Assembly: GCA_022823185.1 (NCBI GenBank)
Contig: JAJDXQ010000030.1
Location: 1-64,000 of the forward strand
Reading direction: 5' to 3'
DNA length: 64,000 nt
From: Caldilineaceae bacterium
Lineage (GTDB): Bacteria > Chloroflexota > Anaerolineae > Caldilineales > Caldilineaceae
This document shows positions 18,976-29,410 of the stretch, in pieces (within the stretch, counting starts at the first letter, position 1; every line of letters starts with the position of its first letter). A program made the position numbers and the translations under genes. The notes under the pieces were generated by a model. The model ran no database searches. It saw only the letters and a list, made by a program, of their open reading frames with translations, and was not told the origin of the DNA.

Positions 18976-19233
18976 GGGAAGGGTTCTCCTGTGCGGTTGC
19001 GCGGAATTGTGTACGCCAGCGGAGAGACAACGGCGGCTTGGCGAGGCGCGCATTGCCTGACCTCTGCGGAATTCGCGAATTCGAAGCCGAGGGTAACATA
19101 TTTCAGGAAGTGAGTAAATTGGGCAAGAGGTTGGGTGAAATTGACTGGACACCATTCGGCATAGCATTTATTATTGCAGAGAACCAACACATCCAGGCCC
19201 TCGACAGGCGGGCACACCCGAAATGACAAAAAC

Positions 19234-20235
19234 ATGAGATCGGTGATTTGCGTCCATGAACGATTTGACGCCGTTTGGCCGTTTGCCGGGGACTACTGGC
19301 GGGAACTCTGGCAAGAAGAGGGTTGTGAATTTTACCGCACCGTGGAGCCGGGGGCGCGTGCGCCGCGGATGACGCCAGACCCTGCCTCGGTGCAGAGGCT
19401 GGTCCTGCTCGGCCTCCCTGCCGGTGGTGAGGACTTGGCGCCATTTACCGCTCTGGAGGAGTGTTTTCACAGTTCGCATCGCGATGCGCCGACAGACGGT
19501 CTCGCCAAGGCCGCTGCGCGCGGCGTTCAAATCATTGCCCACCGCGTCGACGTTTACTGGGGGCAGTCGGTGGCCGAGTACGGACTGGCCCTTACGCTCT
19601 GCGGTCTGCGCCGCATCCCGCAGCTTTACGCCGCCATGCAACAGAGCGATGCGCCCTGGGAATACACACCGGCGGTGGGAAAGCCGGGGCAGCGGGGCGC
19701 CCAATTTGGCGACGATACGCGGTTCACCAGCGGCACGCTCAGCGGGAAGCGCGTGCGTGTGGTCGGGGCAGGCAACATCGGCGCCCGCTATGCTTCCTGG
19801 TGCGCCGCGATGGGGGCGGATGTCGCCATTTGGGATCCTTTTGCGCCCGATGCGACCTTTGCAGCAGCTGGCGCAAGGCGTTGTTTTCACCTGACGGAAT
19901 TGGTAAAGGATGCGGAAATTTTCGTGCCGATGCTGCCATTGAAGGAGGATACGCGCGGGCTTATAGGGAGTGACCTGATCGACAGGTTGCCCCGCGGGTG
20001 CCTGGTGGTACAGGTGACTCGGGCCCTCATTTGCGATACCGAGGCACTCTACCGACGCGTACTGGACGATGAACTCGCGCTTGCGGCAGACGTTTTTGAT
20101 GAGGAGCCGGTGGCGCTGGATTCGTCGCTGCTTGGCCGTCATAATATCGTGCATACCCCGCATAATGCAGGCCGCACGAAGGAGGCCAACCTGGCCTGGG
20201 TGGAGGATCAGGTAGCGCGTTTCAGACCGAGGTGA
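19234..20235 (+). CDS. NAD-dependent 2-hydroxyacid dehydrogenase
   Basis: GKRVRVVGAGNIGARYASWCAAMGADVAIWDPF; VQVTRALICDTEALYRRVLDDE; HTPHNAGRT. Confidence 0.82.
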   Translation: MRSVICVHERFDAVWPFAGDYWRELWQEEGCEFYRTVEPGARAPRMTPDPASVQRLVLLGLPAGGEDLAPFTALEECFHSSHRDAPTDGLAKAAARGVQIIAHRVDVYWGQSVAEYGLALTLCGLRRIPQLYAAMQQSDAPWEYTPAVGKPGQRGAQFGDDTRFTSGTLSGKRVRVVGAGNIGARYASWCAAMGADVAIWDPFAPDATFAAAGARRCFHLTELVKDAEIFVPMLPLKEDTRGLIGSDLIDRLPRGCLVVQVTRALICDTEALYRRVLDDELALAADVFDEEPVALDSSLLGRHNIVHTPHNAGRTKEANLAWVEDQVARFRPR

Positions 20236-20497
20236 TCTTTGTCTGCCGAATAAGCGCTGCGCAACCGCCGACGGGGGAGGTTTACTGGAAAGCGCCCGGG
20301 CGTATGCCATCTATTCCCAGTTCGCGTTTGGGAAGGGCGCCTCACAAACCAACGCGCGTTTCGCAGCGAGAGGGGGGAGAGGCCGATAAGACGGCGCCTC
20401 GCCGATTTTGGGTCGTAGAATACTGATCGAAGTGAACAGAGAGAAGTGATGGGAGGAAGTCCAGCGCCGCAGTTCCCATTAAAGGCAAGGAGCGCAG

Positions 20498-21334
20498 ATG
20501 GCCACGGATCTGGCAGCGAACGAGCGCATGGCGCGGCTGATGGAGCATGGTTTCTGCATCATCGAAAATGTGGCCGACGAACGGCTTTTGAACAGGACGC
20601 GGGCTTGCGTCGACAAGGCCCTGGCGGAAGTAGACCCCGAACGGCTGGCCACGAGCAAGTCCCCGGGCAGCCTGATCGATTCCAATGACTACCCTGAGCT
20701 AGCCGACCTGATCGGCAATCCCCGCGCCCTGGCCGAGCTCGACCGCATGGGGTTGAAGGACATCAAGTTCTGGAAGGCGGTGATCATCAGCAAACCGCCG
20801 GGCGGGCCGCGGCTCTACTGGCACCAGGACTGCCTGATGTGGCAGGACCCGCGGGCGTACAGCGATCGGCCGCCGATGATCTTTCTGATGTACTACCTGG
20901 AGGACACGACGCGCTGGAACGGCTGCCTGCGCTTGCTCCCCGGCACGCACCGCTACCGCCACATCCTCCACGACATGGGGGAGGCCCACACCAGGGAGAT
21001 CAACCGCATCGACGACCCGGACGATCCGCGGTTCCGCGACTATCCTGGCGAGGTGGATGTGCCGGTCAGGGCCGGCGATGTCGTGGTCGGGTATGCGCGC
21101 ATGTTCCACTCGGCGCACACCAACCATTCGGGCGAGAAAAGGACTGTGATAACGATATGGTTCCACCCGTTCTTTTCGGACTTGCAGGAACCGACGCAGA
21201 GTTGGATTCATGAATCAATGCACAGGCAGCACGCCGACTGGCCTCAGGACGCCCTCGCCAAGATCGAGCCGATGAATAGGAATCGGACGCCTGACAGGCG
21301 ATTGCGGTGGCCGCGATCTGTAGACCCAGGCTAG
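20498..21334 (+). CDS. phytanoyl-CoA dioxygenase family protein
   Basis: LYWHQDCLMWQDPRAYSDRPPMIFLMYYLEDTTRWNGCLRLLPGTHR ... AGDVVVGYARMFHSAHTNHS. Confidence 0.9.
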   Translation: MATDLAANERMARLMEHGFCIIENVADERLLNRTRACVDKALAEVDPERLATSKSPGSLIDSNDYPELADLIGNPRALAELDRMGLKDIKFWKAVIISKPPGGPRLYWHQDCLMWQDPRAYSDRPPMIFLMYYLEDTTRWNGCLRLLPGTHRYRHILHDMGEAHTREINRIDDPDDPRFRDYPGEVDVPVRAGDVVVGYARMFHSAHTNHSGEKRTVITIWFHPFFSDLQEPTQSWIHESMHRQHADWPQDALAKIEPMNRNRTPDRRLRWPRSVDPG

Positions 21335-21438
21335 TCGCGGTTCGGCTGCCCCCTTTGCAACGGCGCGCCGGTCGTCACGCCTGAAGCCGCCTTAATTGGC
21401 TTTATGTTGGATTCCAAACTCCCCACCAGGAGACAGTG

Positions 21439-22230
21439 ATGAAGATCCTGATCACCGGCATTGCCGGAAAGATTGGCCGTTATCTGGCGCCGGTACTCGC
21501 CCAAGACCACGAAGTCTATGGCATTGACCTTTTCCCCTCGGACTGGCCCAATGCCGCGCAGGTCGACCTCTGCGACGCGGAAGCGCTGCCGCCGATCTTC
21601 GAAGGCACGGAGGTGGTCATCCACCTGGCTGCCGACCCCCGCCATGAGGTCGAGATCGGCTGGGATGAGCTGACCAATCCCAACCTGATCGCCACTGCAC
21701 GCATGTACGACGCGGCGCATGACGCGGGCGTGCGCCGCGTTATCTTCGCCAGCTCGATGCACGTCATGGGCGCCTATGAGTGGGATGAGCCGTACCTGTC
21801 CATTCTCTCCGGCCGGCACGACGGCCTGGACCCGGACTCCATCCCACTCGTCAAAGGGGATGATCCGGGTAGACCGGACAGCCGCTACGGCGCGACCAAG
21901 ATCTTTGGCGAGTCATTGGGACGCTACTACACGGAGGGCGGCAACATCGACCGGCCGGACGTGCGTTCGATGGAGATCATTTGCGTTCGCTTGGGGACGT
22001 TGCCGGTGGCGGACCGCCCTGGCAGCGACTACCGCTCGCTGGTGAGCTGGTTCAGCTATCGGGATGCCGGCGGCTTCTTTCGGGCGTGCGTTGAACGGCC
22101 CGGTATCAGCTACGAAATTGTCTACGGCGCGTCGAATAACAGGTGGAAGATTTACGACACGCCCTACGCGTGGAAGCGGCTGGACTTCATGCCGGTCGAC
22201 AGGGCCGAAGACCACTGGCGCAAGGAATAG
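21439..22230 (+). CDS. NAD-dependent epimerase/dehydratase family, resembles uronate dehydrogenase
   Basis: MKILITGIAGKIGRYLAP; FASSMHVMGAYE; RPDSRYGATKIFGESLGRYY; YEIVYGASNNRWKIYD. Confidence 0.8.
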   Translation: MKILITGIAGKIGRYLAPVLAQDHEVYGIDLFPSDWPNAAQVDLCDAEALPPIFEGTEVVIHLAADPRHEVEIGWDELTNPNLIATARMYDAAHDAGVRRVIFASSMHVMGAYEWDEPYLSILSGRHDGLDPDSIPLVKGDDPGRPDSRYGATKIFGESLGRYYTEGGNIDRPDVRSMEIICVRLGTLPVADRPGSDYRSLVSWFSYRDAGGFFRACVERPGISYEIVYGASNNRWKIYDTPYAWKRLDFMPVDRAEDHWRKE

Positions 22231-22280
22231 ACAACTGCTTTCGGCCTGACCATTGGAATGGTATGGGAGGATAACAAATT

Positions 22281-23177
22281 ATGCCTATTGGATACGGCGA
22301 TTTTCGTTATGAGATTGACGATTCCTGGCCAAAGGTTCCGGAAGGGTGGTCGCTGGGTTCAGTACCGGATGTGGCGGTGGACTCGCGCGATCGAGTTTTC
22401 GTCTTCTGCCGCCACAAGCACCCGGTGGTGGCGTTTGAGGCGGAGACCGGGAACTTTATCACCTCCTGGGGTGAGGGCGAGTTCACCGAGCCGCACGGCA
22501 TTTTCATTGATTCCGAGGACTACGTTTGGGTTACAGACCGGCAGGAGCACGTTGTCACGAAGCACACGCAGCACGGCGAGAAGCTGCTGGAGCTGGGCCG
22601 GCGGGGTTGGGCGATGATGACAGTGACACCCTACGGCACGTCGTTGGACCCGCCGTTCAACATGCCGGCGGGCGTGGCCATCGCGGAGGACGGGTGCATT
22701 TTCGCGGCCGACGGATATGGCAACCGGCAGGTCCACCGATTTTCGGCGGACGGGGAGCTGGAACTATCGTGGGGCACGTCAGGGCTTGAGCCAGGGCAGT
22801 TTGCGCTGGTGCACAATTTGGGCATCGACACGCAAGGGCGTGTGTTGGTCTGTGACCGGGAGTCGAGCCGCATTCAGATTTTCGACCGCGAAGGCCAATT
22901 CGTCACGATGTGGGAGGATGTAAACGGGCCTGGCGATGTCTACTGCAGCCCAGATCAGCTTGTGTATGTGGCGGAGCAGGGCGGCTCCCTGGGCAAAGGC
23001 CCGGCCCCAATTGGGATATCGATTTTCCATGAGTCGGGCGAGTTGGTGGGTCGATTCAGGGGGCGGGAAACGGGACTGTTGATGCCTCACGGGATTTGGT
23101 GTGATTCGCGCGGCAACATCTTTGTAGCAGAGCTGGGAACTGAGGGGAACCGGGCGCGGAAGTTGGTTAAGATTTAA
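22281..23177 (+). CDS. NHL-repeat / 6-bladed beta-propeller protein
   Basis: GSVPDVAVDSRDRVFVFCRHKHPVVAFEAE; GEFTEPHGIFIDSEDYVWVTDRQEHVV; PAGVAIAEDGCIFAADGYGNRQVHRF. Confidence 0.85.
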   Translation: MPIGYGDFRYEIDDSWPKVPEGWSLGSVPDVAVDSRDRVFVFCRHKHPVVAFEAETGNFITSWGEGEFTEPHGIFIDSEDYVWVTDRQEHVVTKHTQHGEKLLELGRRGWAMMTVTPYGTSLDPPFNMPAGVAIAEDGCIFAADGYGNRQVHRFSADGELELSWGTSGLEPGQFALVHNLGIDTQGRVLVCDRESSRIQIFDREGQFVTMWEDVNGPGDVYCSPDQLVYVAEQGGSLGKGPAPIGISIFHESGELVGRFRGRETGLLMPHGIWCDSRGNIFVAELGTEGNRARKLVKI

Positions 23178-23185
23178 GGTAAAAT

Positions 23186-24199
23186 TCAGGCCGGGCGTTC
23201 CAATTCTGTTTTTCGCGCCCAAGCTTCGTCAATCATTTGAAACACGTCTCTGGCAGGATTGTATCCGAGGACGGCTCGCGCCTTGGCGATGCTCAGTTCC
23301 CAGTGGACAACCTTTGAGACAGTCACCTCGACGTAGGGCCAGCCGGTCACTTTAGAAATATATTTCAGCAGTTCATCGTGGGCGAACGGATGTCCCGCCA
23401 TGAGATGGAAAACGTTGCCCACAGCGACCTCTTTCTCCAAGAGCAGGAGCAACCCTTCGGCCAGATTTCGGGGATCATTAACCATTTCCGTCGCGGCTTT
23501 GCCTTGCGGGTCATAGGCGATCACAAGGGTAGGGTCGCGGGGATCCAGGTCTCCCAAGTTTTCGACAGTCTCTTGCTCTTCAGGTGACAGGCTCGGCCTG
23601 GATTTCAGAAGGTTCAGGAATCCGGGCAGGTAGAGTTTGTCTGCCCAGATCGACGTGTGGTCAAGAAGCTCATCGCAGGCCAGCGTTACACCAAAACGGG
23701 GAATCGTCACTGGCAGTCCGCAACGCCGCATGTAGTTCCAGCACATATCCTCGCACAGGATCTTGCTCATTCCATACGGATCGTCGTTGATACGGGGATG
23801 CTGTTCGTCCACCGGCAGATAGAGGGCGCCGTTGGGGTTCCAATAAACATTGTCGGTGCTGGCAAGGACGAACCGTTTGATCCGGGTTGCGTGAGGGACG
23901 AGGGTTTCCAGCAGATTGTAAGTACCGACTACATTGGTGGCGAAGATTTCATCTGAGGTGCGGCCCTGGGGCAGATGGGCGCCCAGATGGTAGACCGCGT
24001 CGACTCCCTCCACAGCAGGTTTCAGGCTGTCTCTTTCTGTGAGCTGCCCTTCCACGATTTCGACGCCCGGTCCTTCAATCCGCGCCCGCAGAGGATCTGC
24101 CGGGATCACGAGGGCGCGCACCTGATGGCCATGTCTCAGGAGTTCGGCAACAAGGCGGCTGCCGATGCGTCCAGTTGCGCCGGTTACTAGGATCTTCAT
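23186..24199 (-). CDS. NAD(P)-dependent epimerase/dehydratase (extended SDR)
   Basis: MKILVTGATGRIGSRLVAELLRHGHQVRAL; DAVYHLGAHLPQG; YGMSKILCED. Confidence 0.88.
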   Translation of the reverse strand: MKILVTGATGRIGSRLVAELLRHGHQVRALVIPADPLRARIEGPGVEIVEGQLTERDSLKPAVEGVDAVYHLGAHLPQGRTSDEIFATNVVGTYNLLETLVPHATRIKRFVLASTDNVYWNPNGALYLPVDEQHPRINDDPYGMSKILCEDMCWNYMRRCGLPVTIPRFGVTLACDELLDHTSIWADKLYLPGFLNLLKSRPSLSPEEQETVENLGDLDPRDPTLVIAYDPQGKAATEMVNDPRNLAEGLLLLLEKEVAVGNVFHLMAGHPFAHDELLKYISKVTGWPYVEVTVSKVVHWELSIAKARAVLGYNPARDVFQMIDEAWARKTELERPA

Positions 24200-24262
24200 C
24201 GTTCACGCTCCAAAGTCGAATGAGAGGCGTATCGGGGAGAGGACTCCTCCCCAATTATCATT

Positions 24263-25168
24263 TCAGCGTTCGCGCAAGGTCGGATCGAGCAGGTCTCGGA
24301 GACCATCGCCTAGAAGATTGAAGCCGAGCACGGAGATGGCAATGGCGATGCCGGGGAAGACCGACATCTCCGGATGCGTATTCAGGTACTTTCGCCCGCC
24401 GGCCAGAATCGCGCCCCATGAAGGGGCCGGCGGCTGGGCGCCAAATCCCAGAAATGTCAGGGCCGCCTCGCTAAGAATGGTCCAGGCAAGCCCGATCGTA
24501 ATCTGGACGATCACCGGGGCTGCGGCGTTGGGAAGCAGATGGCGCAGCATTATTCGCAGGTTGGAGACCCCGACGGCCCGCGCGCTTTCAATGTAAGGAA
24601 GTTGTGACACGGCGATCACCGCGCCGCGCGTTACTCGACAGAGAATCGGCACATAGATGACGGCGAGCGCAATGATCAGGTTCTGCGTGGACGGCCCAAG
24701 CAGGACCGAAATGGTCAGGGCCAACAGGAGACCGGGAATCGCGAACATCAGATCGATGAACGCCATGATGCCGTTCTCGACAGGCCCGCGCAGAAAGCCG
24801 GCGGCGATCCCAAGCAGTAGGCCGACCAGGCCGGACAGTGCCATCGACAGAATGGCGACGAGCAGGCTGAACCGCCCCCCGTAAATGATCCTGCTGAAGA
24901 GGTCGCGTCCCAGGTAGTCGGTGCCAAACAGATGCTCCGCGCTCGGGCTGGCAAGCATCTGGCTGAAATCCGCCTCGAAAGGGTCGTTGGTCGCGAAGAA
25001 GGGGGCGAAGACCGACGTGATGATCAGCGCAAGGGTAATGATAAAGCCGACCACGAACAGACGGTGACCGCCTGCACGGCGCAGGAAACGTTGCAGCGGT
25101 TTTCTCGTCGTAAATGTCCGTTCTTCTTCCGCGCTACTGGTAGCGAATTCGCGGATCGAGTTGGCCAT
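24263..25168 (-). CDS. ABC transporter permease (DppC-like)
   Basis: start MANSIREF at 25168; HLFGTDYLGRDLFSRIIYGGRFSLLVA; LSEAALTFLGFGAQPPAPSWGAIL. Confidence 0.93.
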   Translation of the reverse strand: MANSIREFATSSAEEERTFTTRKPLQRFLRRAGGHRLFVVGFIITLALIITSVFAPFFATNDPFEADFSQMLASPSAEHLFGTDYLGRDLFSRIIYGGRFSLLVAILSMALSGLVGLLLGIAAGFLRGPVENGIMAFIDLMFAIPGLLLALTISVLLGPSTQNLIIALAVIYVPILCRVTRGAVIAVSQLPYIESARAVGVSNLRIMLRHLLPNAAAPVIVQITIGLAWTILSEAALTFLGFGAQPPAPSWGAILAGGRKYLNTHPEMSVFPGIAIAISVLGFNLLGDGLRDLLDPTLRER

Positions 25169-26081
25169 AGAGCAGGTCCACAACAAGATTGACGAACACG
25201 AATGCAGTCGAGTAGAGAAGCAATACACCCTGAAGCACAGGCAGGTCCCGGTTCAACAGAGCGCGCACCGTCAACTGACCCAGACCCGGCACGAAGAACA
25301 TCTCCTCGATAAGGACCGTCCCGCCCAGCAGATAGCCCAACTCCAGGCCAATGACGGTTACGATTGGAATCGCGGCATTCTTGAGGCCATGTCGCCAGAG
25401 TACTTGCCTTGGGCGGAGCCCCTTGGCGTGCGCCACCCGCATGTAGTCGCGACTGAGAACCTCAAGCACTGCCGAGCGCACGACGCGTGTCATCACCGCC
25501 GCCAGCGGCAGCGCGAGGCTCACAGTTGGCATAACCATGTGCAGCAAGTTGACGCCGAGGCCGTCGCTGAAAGGTTTATAACCGGAAGGCGGAAGCCACT
25601 GCAGGCGTGCGGCAACGACCAGAATCAGAATCGTGGCAATCCAGAAGTTCGGAATCGAGATTCCGAGTTGTCCAAATTGCATCGCCAGCAGATCAACCCA
25701 AGTTCCGTTGCGGGCAGCCGCCAGGATCCCCAAAGGAATCGCGATCGAAAGCCCCAGCAGGATCGTCAAAGCGGCCAGTTCAACGGTTACGGGAATTCGC
25801 GATTTCACCAGATCCCAGACAGGGTACCCGCCCAACAGGGAATTGCCCATGTCTCCCCTGAGGATATCTCCCAGCCAGTCGAAATACTGAACGTGGAGTG
25901 GACGGTCAAGCCCCAGGAACTGGCGCATCTTTTCGGCCGCTGGCGACCCTGCGCCCACAGTATCGAGCAATACGAGCACAACGTCGCCAGGGAGCGCGTG
26001 CATCAGCAGAAAGACGAGGGTCGCCACCGCCCAGACGGTCAGCACGGCTCGAATCAGACGGCGACCCAAAAATCGCGCCAT
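25134..26081 (-). CDS. ABC transporter permease (DppB-like)
   Basis: MARFLGRRLIRAVLTVWAVATLVFLLMHALPGD; YLLGGTVLIEEMFFVPGLG. Confidence 0.93.
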   Translation of the reverse strand: MARFLGRRLIRAVLTVWAVATLVFLLMHALPGDVVLVLLDTVGAGSPAAEKMRQFLGLDRPLHVQYFDWLGDILRGDMGNSLLGGYPVWDLVKSRIPVTVELAALTILLGLSIAIPLGILAAARNGTWVDLLAMQFGQLGISIPNFWIATILILVVAARLQWLPPSGYKPFSDGLGVNLLHMVMPTVSLALPLAAVMTRVVRSAVLEVLSRDYMRVAHAKGLRPRQVLWRHGLKNAAIPIVTVIGLELGYLLGGTVLIEEMFFVPGLGQLTVRALLNRDLPVLQGVLLLYSTAFVFVNLVVDLLYGQLDPRIRYQ

Positions 26082-26162
26082 ATATGGTCGTCTCCTCTTT
26101 CACAGTTTGGAAATGCCACTTGGGCGCGGCGAGCCACAGAAGGGAAGACACGCCGCCAAACG

Positions 26163-26199
26163 GAGGACGCATCCCCAGACTTCAGGGAGATGCGTCCTC
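26163..26199 (-). promoter_or_regulatory. intercistronic hairpin between substrate-binding protein and permease genes
   Basis: perfect 11-bp inverted repeat GAGGACGCATC ... GATGCGTCCTC between SBP stop (26220) and permease start (26081). Confidence 0.75.
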
Positions 26200-26219
26200 T
26201 TGGATAGGACTGAACCCGG

Positions 26220-27824
26220 TTACCGGTCCAGCCAGACGTACTTCAAGAAGCGCACGGTGCCCAGACCATCTACCTGATAGTCCATGACGTCCGGGTGCAT
26301 GCCCATTCGATCGTCATAGGTGAAGAGGTAGATGAGTGGCCATCCCGCCTCATACCCGATGGTCAGCGCCTCGGTATAGAGTTCCCGGCGCCGGTCGGGA
26401 TCGGTTACCGTGCGCGCCTCTTCGACCAGTACGTTGTACTCGGGCATGTCGAAGTTGGGCGCAAAGCCGTGCGCCACGCCCTCAGGATGCATGATACCGT
26501 AGAAGATATCGTCCGGGCTGGAAGCGTAGAGGCCCTGCAGGGCGGCGGTGAACTCGCCCTTGTAGACCTTCTCCACCCACACCGCGTGGTCGGTGGCCAG
26601 AAGATTGAATTGTATCCCCAACTCGGCAGCGCTGATCTGGAGGATCTCGGCGATCTGACCTTCATCCGAGGCAGCGCCGTAGAAGTTGAGGTCTACTTCG
26701 AAACCGTCCGGATAGTTGGACTGGGCCAGGTATTCCTTCGCCTTCTCGATGTCAGGTTCCTTGAAATACTCGATTCCAGTGTAGTACTGGCTGTTCGGAG
26801 GCTGAGGATCGCCGGCGAAATAGCGATTGCAGCGGCCAGCCGTATAGACATCGCACATGACCTGCCGGTCGACAAGATGCTGCAACGCCTTCAACACATT
26901 GGGGTCGTTAAACGGCTCCCGCCCTATATTGAAGGTGAACATGAAGAAAATGCCGGTGTCGCCTGTAAACAGCTTGTACTCCTGCTGGGTCAGAGATTCC
27001 CAGGAGGCGCCGGGCACCATCATGATGAAGTCGACCGCGTCAGAGGAAAGGTTGGCCGCGCGTGCGGCGTCGTCGAGCAGATAGGACATGCTGATTCCAT
27101 CCAGGTAGGGTACGCCCTCCTCCCAGTAGTCCTCATTTCTGACCAGCTCGGTCTTGACACCGGGTTCGAACTCCTGCAACTTGAAAGGTCCCGTGCCAAT
27201 ATATTCGAACGGCTCCTTCTCAAATGTGCCAGCAGGCATGACCAGCACGGCCGGCCTGCCAAGCACATCCAGGAATGGGCTGTATGGCTCCTTAAGCGTC
27301 ACTTTGACGGTGTAGTCGTCGACAGCCTCGACGCTTGCGACCGGCGACAGCCAACCTGCATACGCGGAGATCGATTCATCCATCGCGTGTTCAAAGGAGT
27401 AGACGACGTCCTCGGATGTCATCTCCTCACCATTGTGGAACAGGACGCCTTGACGCAGATTGAAGATATATTCGGTGTCACTGACGGCCTCCCAGGACTC
27501 GGCCAGGGACGGGTTGTTGTTGTACCCCGAGTCCCAATACAGTAGCCCTTCATAGATCTGGTGGAGGATGTTCCACTCGGTCGCGCCATGAAGTCGTCCG
27601 CCCCAAGGGTTGATCACGGTTGACGCCTGCGCCTGGCCGAACTTAAGAATTCCTCCGTACTTGGGCCCTCCCTCATCGGCCGGAGCGGCCTCTTCCGATT
27701 CGTCGGCGGCGGCCTGTTGGGCGCCGCTGTCCGTCGGGGCCGCTGGAGCACAAGCCGCCAGCAGGGCAAGCACCATGATTAGTCCGAGAATCGTGGTGGC
27801 AATGGAGAGATTTCGCCTTCTCAT
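26220..27824 (-). CDS. ABC transporter substrate-binding protein (family 5)
   Basis: start MRRRNLSIATTILG at 27824; lipobox LALLAAC; FNLRQGVLFHNGEEMTSEDVVYSFEHAMD. Confidence 0.92.
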   Translation of the reverse strand: MRRRNLSIATTILGLIMVLALLAACAPAAPTDSGAQQAAADESEEAAPADEGGPKYGGILKFGQAQASTVINPWGGRLHGATEWNILHQIYEGLLYWDSGYNNNPSLAESWEAVSDTEYIFNLRQGVLFHNGEEMTSEDVVYSFEHAMDESISAYAGWLSPVASVEAVDDYTVKVTLKEPYSPFLDVLGRPAVLVMPAGTFEKEPFEYIGTGPFKLQEFEPGVKTELVRNEDYWEEGVPYLDGISMSYLLDDAARAANLSSDAVDFIMMVPGASWESLTQQEYKLFTGDTGIFFMFTFNIGREPFNDPNVLKALQHLVDRQVMCDVYTAGRCNRYFAGDPQPPNSQYYTGIEYFKEPDIEKAKEYLAQSNYPDGFEVDLNFYGAASDEGQIAEILQISAAELGIQFNLLATDHAVWVEKVYKGEFTAALQGLYASSPDDIFYGIMHPEGVAHGFAPNFDMPEYNVLVEEARTVTDPDRRRELYTEALTIGYEAGWPLIYLFTYDDRMGMHPDVMDYQVDGLGTVRFLKYVWLDR

Positions 27825-28233
27825 CTCTTGGCCTCCTGTTGTCGTGCATGAAATTGACGAGTGGAAACGAAAATTCAGGTACCGGGGGAGACAATATAAT
27901 TTTATTTCATTTTGAATGAGTCGGTCAAGTCTGTTTTTGCAGCCTGCTTGCAAACCGGAAGCGCCAATACGCCGCTTGCCCACTTTATGTGTATCCGTTC
28001 GGGGACCATAGATTTAACTAGGTGAACCGCATTGGAAAGTGTGGGCGACGGGCCAGAAGATGGAACTGTGGGCGCCCCGAGCAATCACTGTCCTTCGCTC
28101 TCAGTCGGAGCCCAGGATGAACAAACGGTGGTTGAAGTGGAAGGGAATACAGAGGGAATGGATGGGGAAAGCAGAGAAGCGGCATTGGATCGGGCAAAAT
28201 TCGACCTTGCACCGGACTACATTGGCCAGCCGT

Positions 28234-29355
28234 TTACTTGGGCCCCCATGCTCGGTACGCCCTGATCATATCGATCAGCAGCGCGATTTGGGCGCGGCCG
28301 GTAGTAGCGGGCGTGCGGGGCGTTTGACCGTTCACAATACAGTCGTGGAAGTGGATCAGTTCGAGCTTGAAGGCCTCCTCGTATGAGGCGGTGGTGGTGG
28401 ACTCGCGGTAGCGGCTCCCGTTCATCCGCCACTCTTCCACTACTGTGGCGGCGTTTTTGAGGAAAGGGCTGGGGAAGACGATCGACACGACGCTGTCCGG
28501 CGCGTAGACGGTCATGGTCTCGTCGAAAAGGCGCAGATTCGGGACTGCGGTCGTCTCTACGACGCAGCGGAGGCTGTTGGAATAGGCCAGAATCGAGACG
28601 ATGGCCCCGCCCCCGTTCCAGATATCGGTGGACACGACCCGCTCCGGCAGGCCGAAAGCGGCATCCAGTATGTAGATGTCGTGAATCAAGAGCCCCAACA
28701 TCTTTCCGTAGGCGCGCAAGACCGGTTCGGGCTGGGCGCCGATGGCGCGTTGCAGGCTGTCCTGGTGGAGTTGATTCATGCGGTTCTTCTCGTGCGCGTC
28801 GATGTCATCCACGCGCACGATGTCATAGTGCTCAAGGAACAGGTCGTTGGGCCCGTTGACATCGTGGAGGCGGATCAGATTGGGGTTCTGCATCTGCCGG
28901 ATGCGTTCGCGGCCGGCCAGGTAACCGGGGTCGTAGATCTTGTGATGGCCGAGCATGGCCACGCGTCCGCTCGCCGCGTGCGCGTCCAGCAGTTCATCGG
29001 CTTCGTCGAGGTTGTTGCACATCGGCTTTTCAATGAAGACGTGCTTGCCGGCCCGCAGCGCGTCGGTCGCCGGCTGGGCATGGTCTCGTGTCAGCACCAT
29101 CACCGCATCCACGTCGGCGCGATCCAACATTTCGCGATAGTCCGTAAATGTATGCCGAATGCCGAACCGGGCGGCAACGGCTTGTACCGTGCCAGGGGAA
29201 AGATCGCACAGGGCCGTAACTTCGAAACGGTCCGGCATCTCGAACAGATGCGGCAGGTGCATCACCTGCGCGATCATTCCGGTACCGATTAACCCGATTT
29301 TGACTGGCTTGTTTCCCACAGTCTGACTCCTGTGCTCGGCGGAACGCGCCACCAT
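28234..29355 (-). CDS. Gfo/Idh/MocA family oxidoreductase
   Basis: VKIGLIGTGMIAQVMHLPHL; DADAVMVLTRDHAQPATDALRAGKHVFIEKPMCNNLDEADEL. Confidence 0.92.
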   Translation of the reverse strand: MVARSAEHRSQTVGNKPVKIGLIGTGMIAQVMHLPHLFEMPDRFEVTALCDLSPGTVQAVAARFGIRHTFTDYREMLDRADVDAVMVLTRDHAQPATDALRAGKHVFIEKPMCNNLDEADELLDAHAASGRVAMLGHHKIYDPGYLAGRERIRQMQNPNLIRLHDVNGPNDLFLEHYDIVRVDDIDAHEKNRMNQLHQDSLQRAIGAQPEPVLRAYGKMLGLLIHDIYILDAAFGLPERVVSTDIWNGGGAIVSILAYSNSLRCVVETTAVPNLRLFDETMTVYAPDSVVSIVFPSPFLKNAATVVEEWRMNGSRYRESTTTASYEEAFKLELIHFHDCIVNGQTPRTPATTGRAQIALLIDMIRAYRAWGPK

Positions 29356-29410
29356 GTAACACGGTTCGCGTCTTCCGCCTGGGATGCGATGCTACGCGGT
29401 CCAGCCATTC

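Noticed and set aside
18037-19113. 358-aa plus-strand ORF
   Set aside because: Antisense to the PfkB kinase gene with diagnostic signatures.
25161-26207. 348-aa plus-strand ORF
   Set aside because: Antisense to the DppB-like permease gene; His/Gln-rich translation.
26295-27545. 416-aa plus-strand ORF
   Set aside because: Antisense shadow of the well-supported substrate-binding protein gene 26220-27824; low-complexity His/Gln/Val-rich translation typical of high-GC antisense frames.
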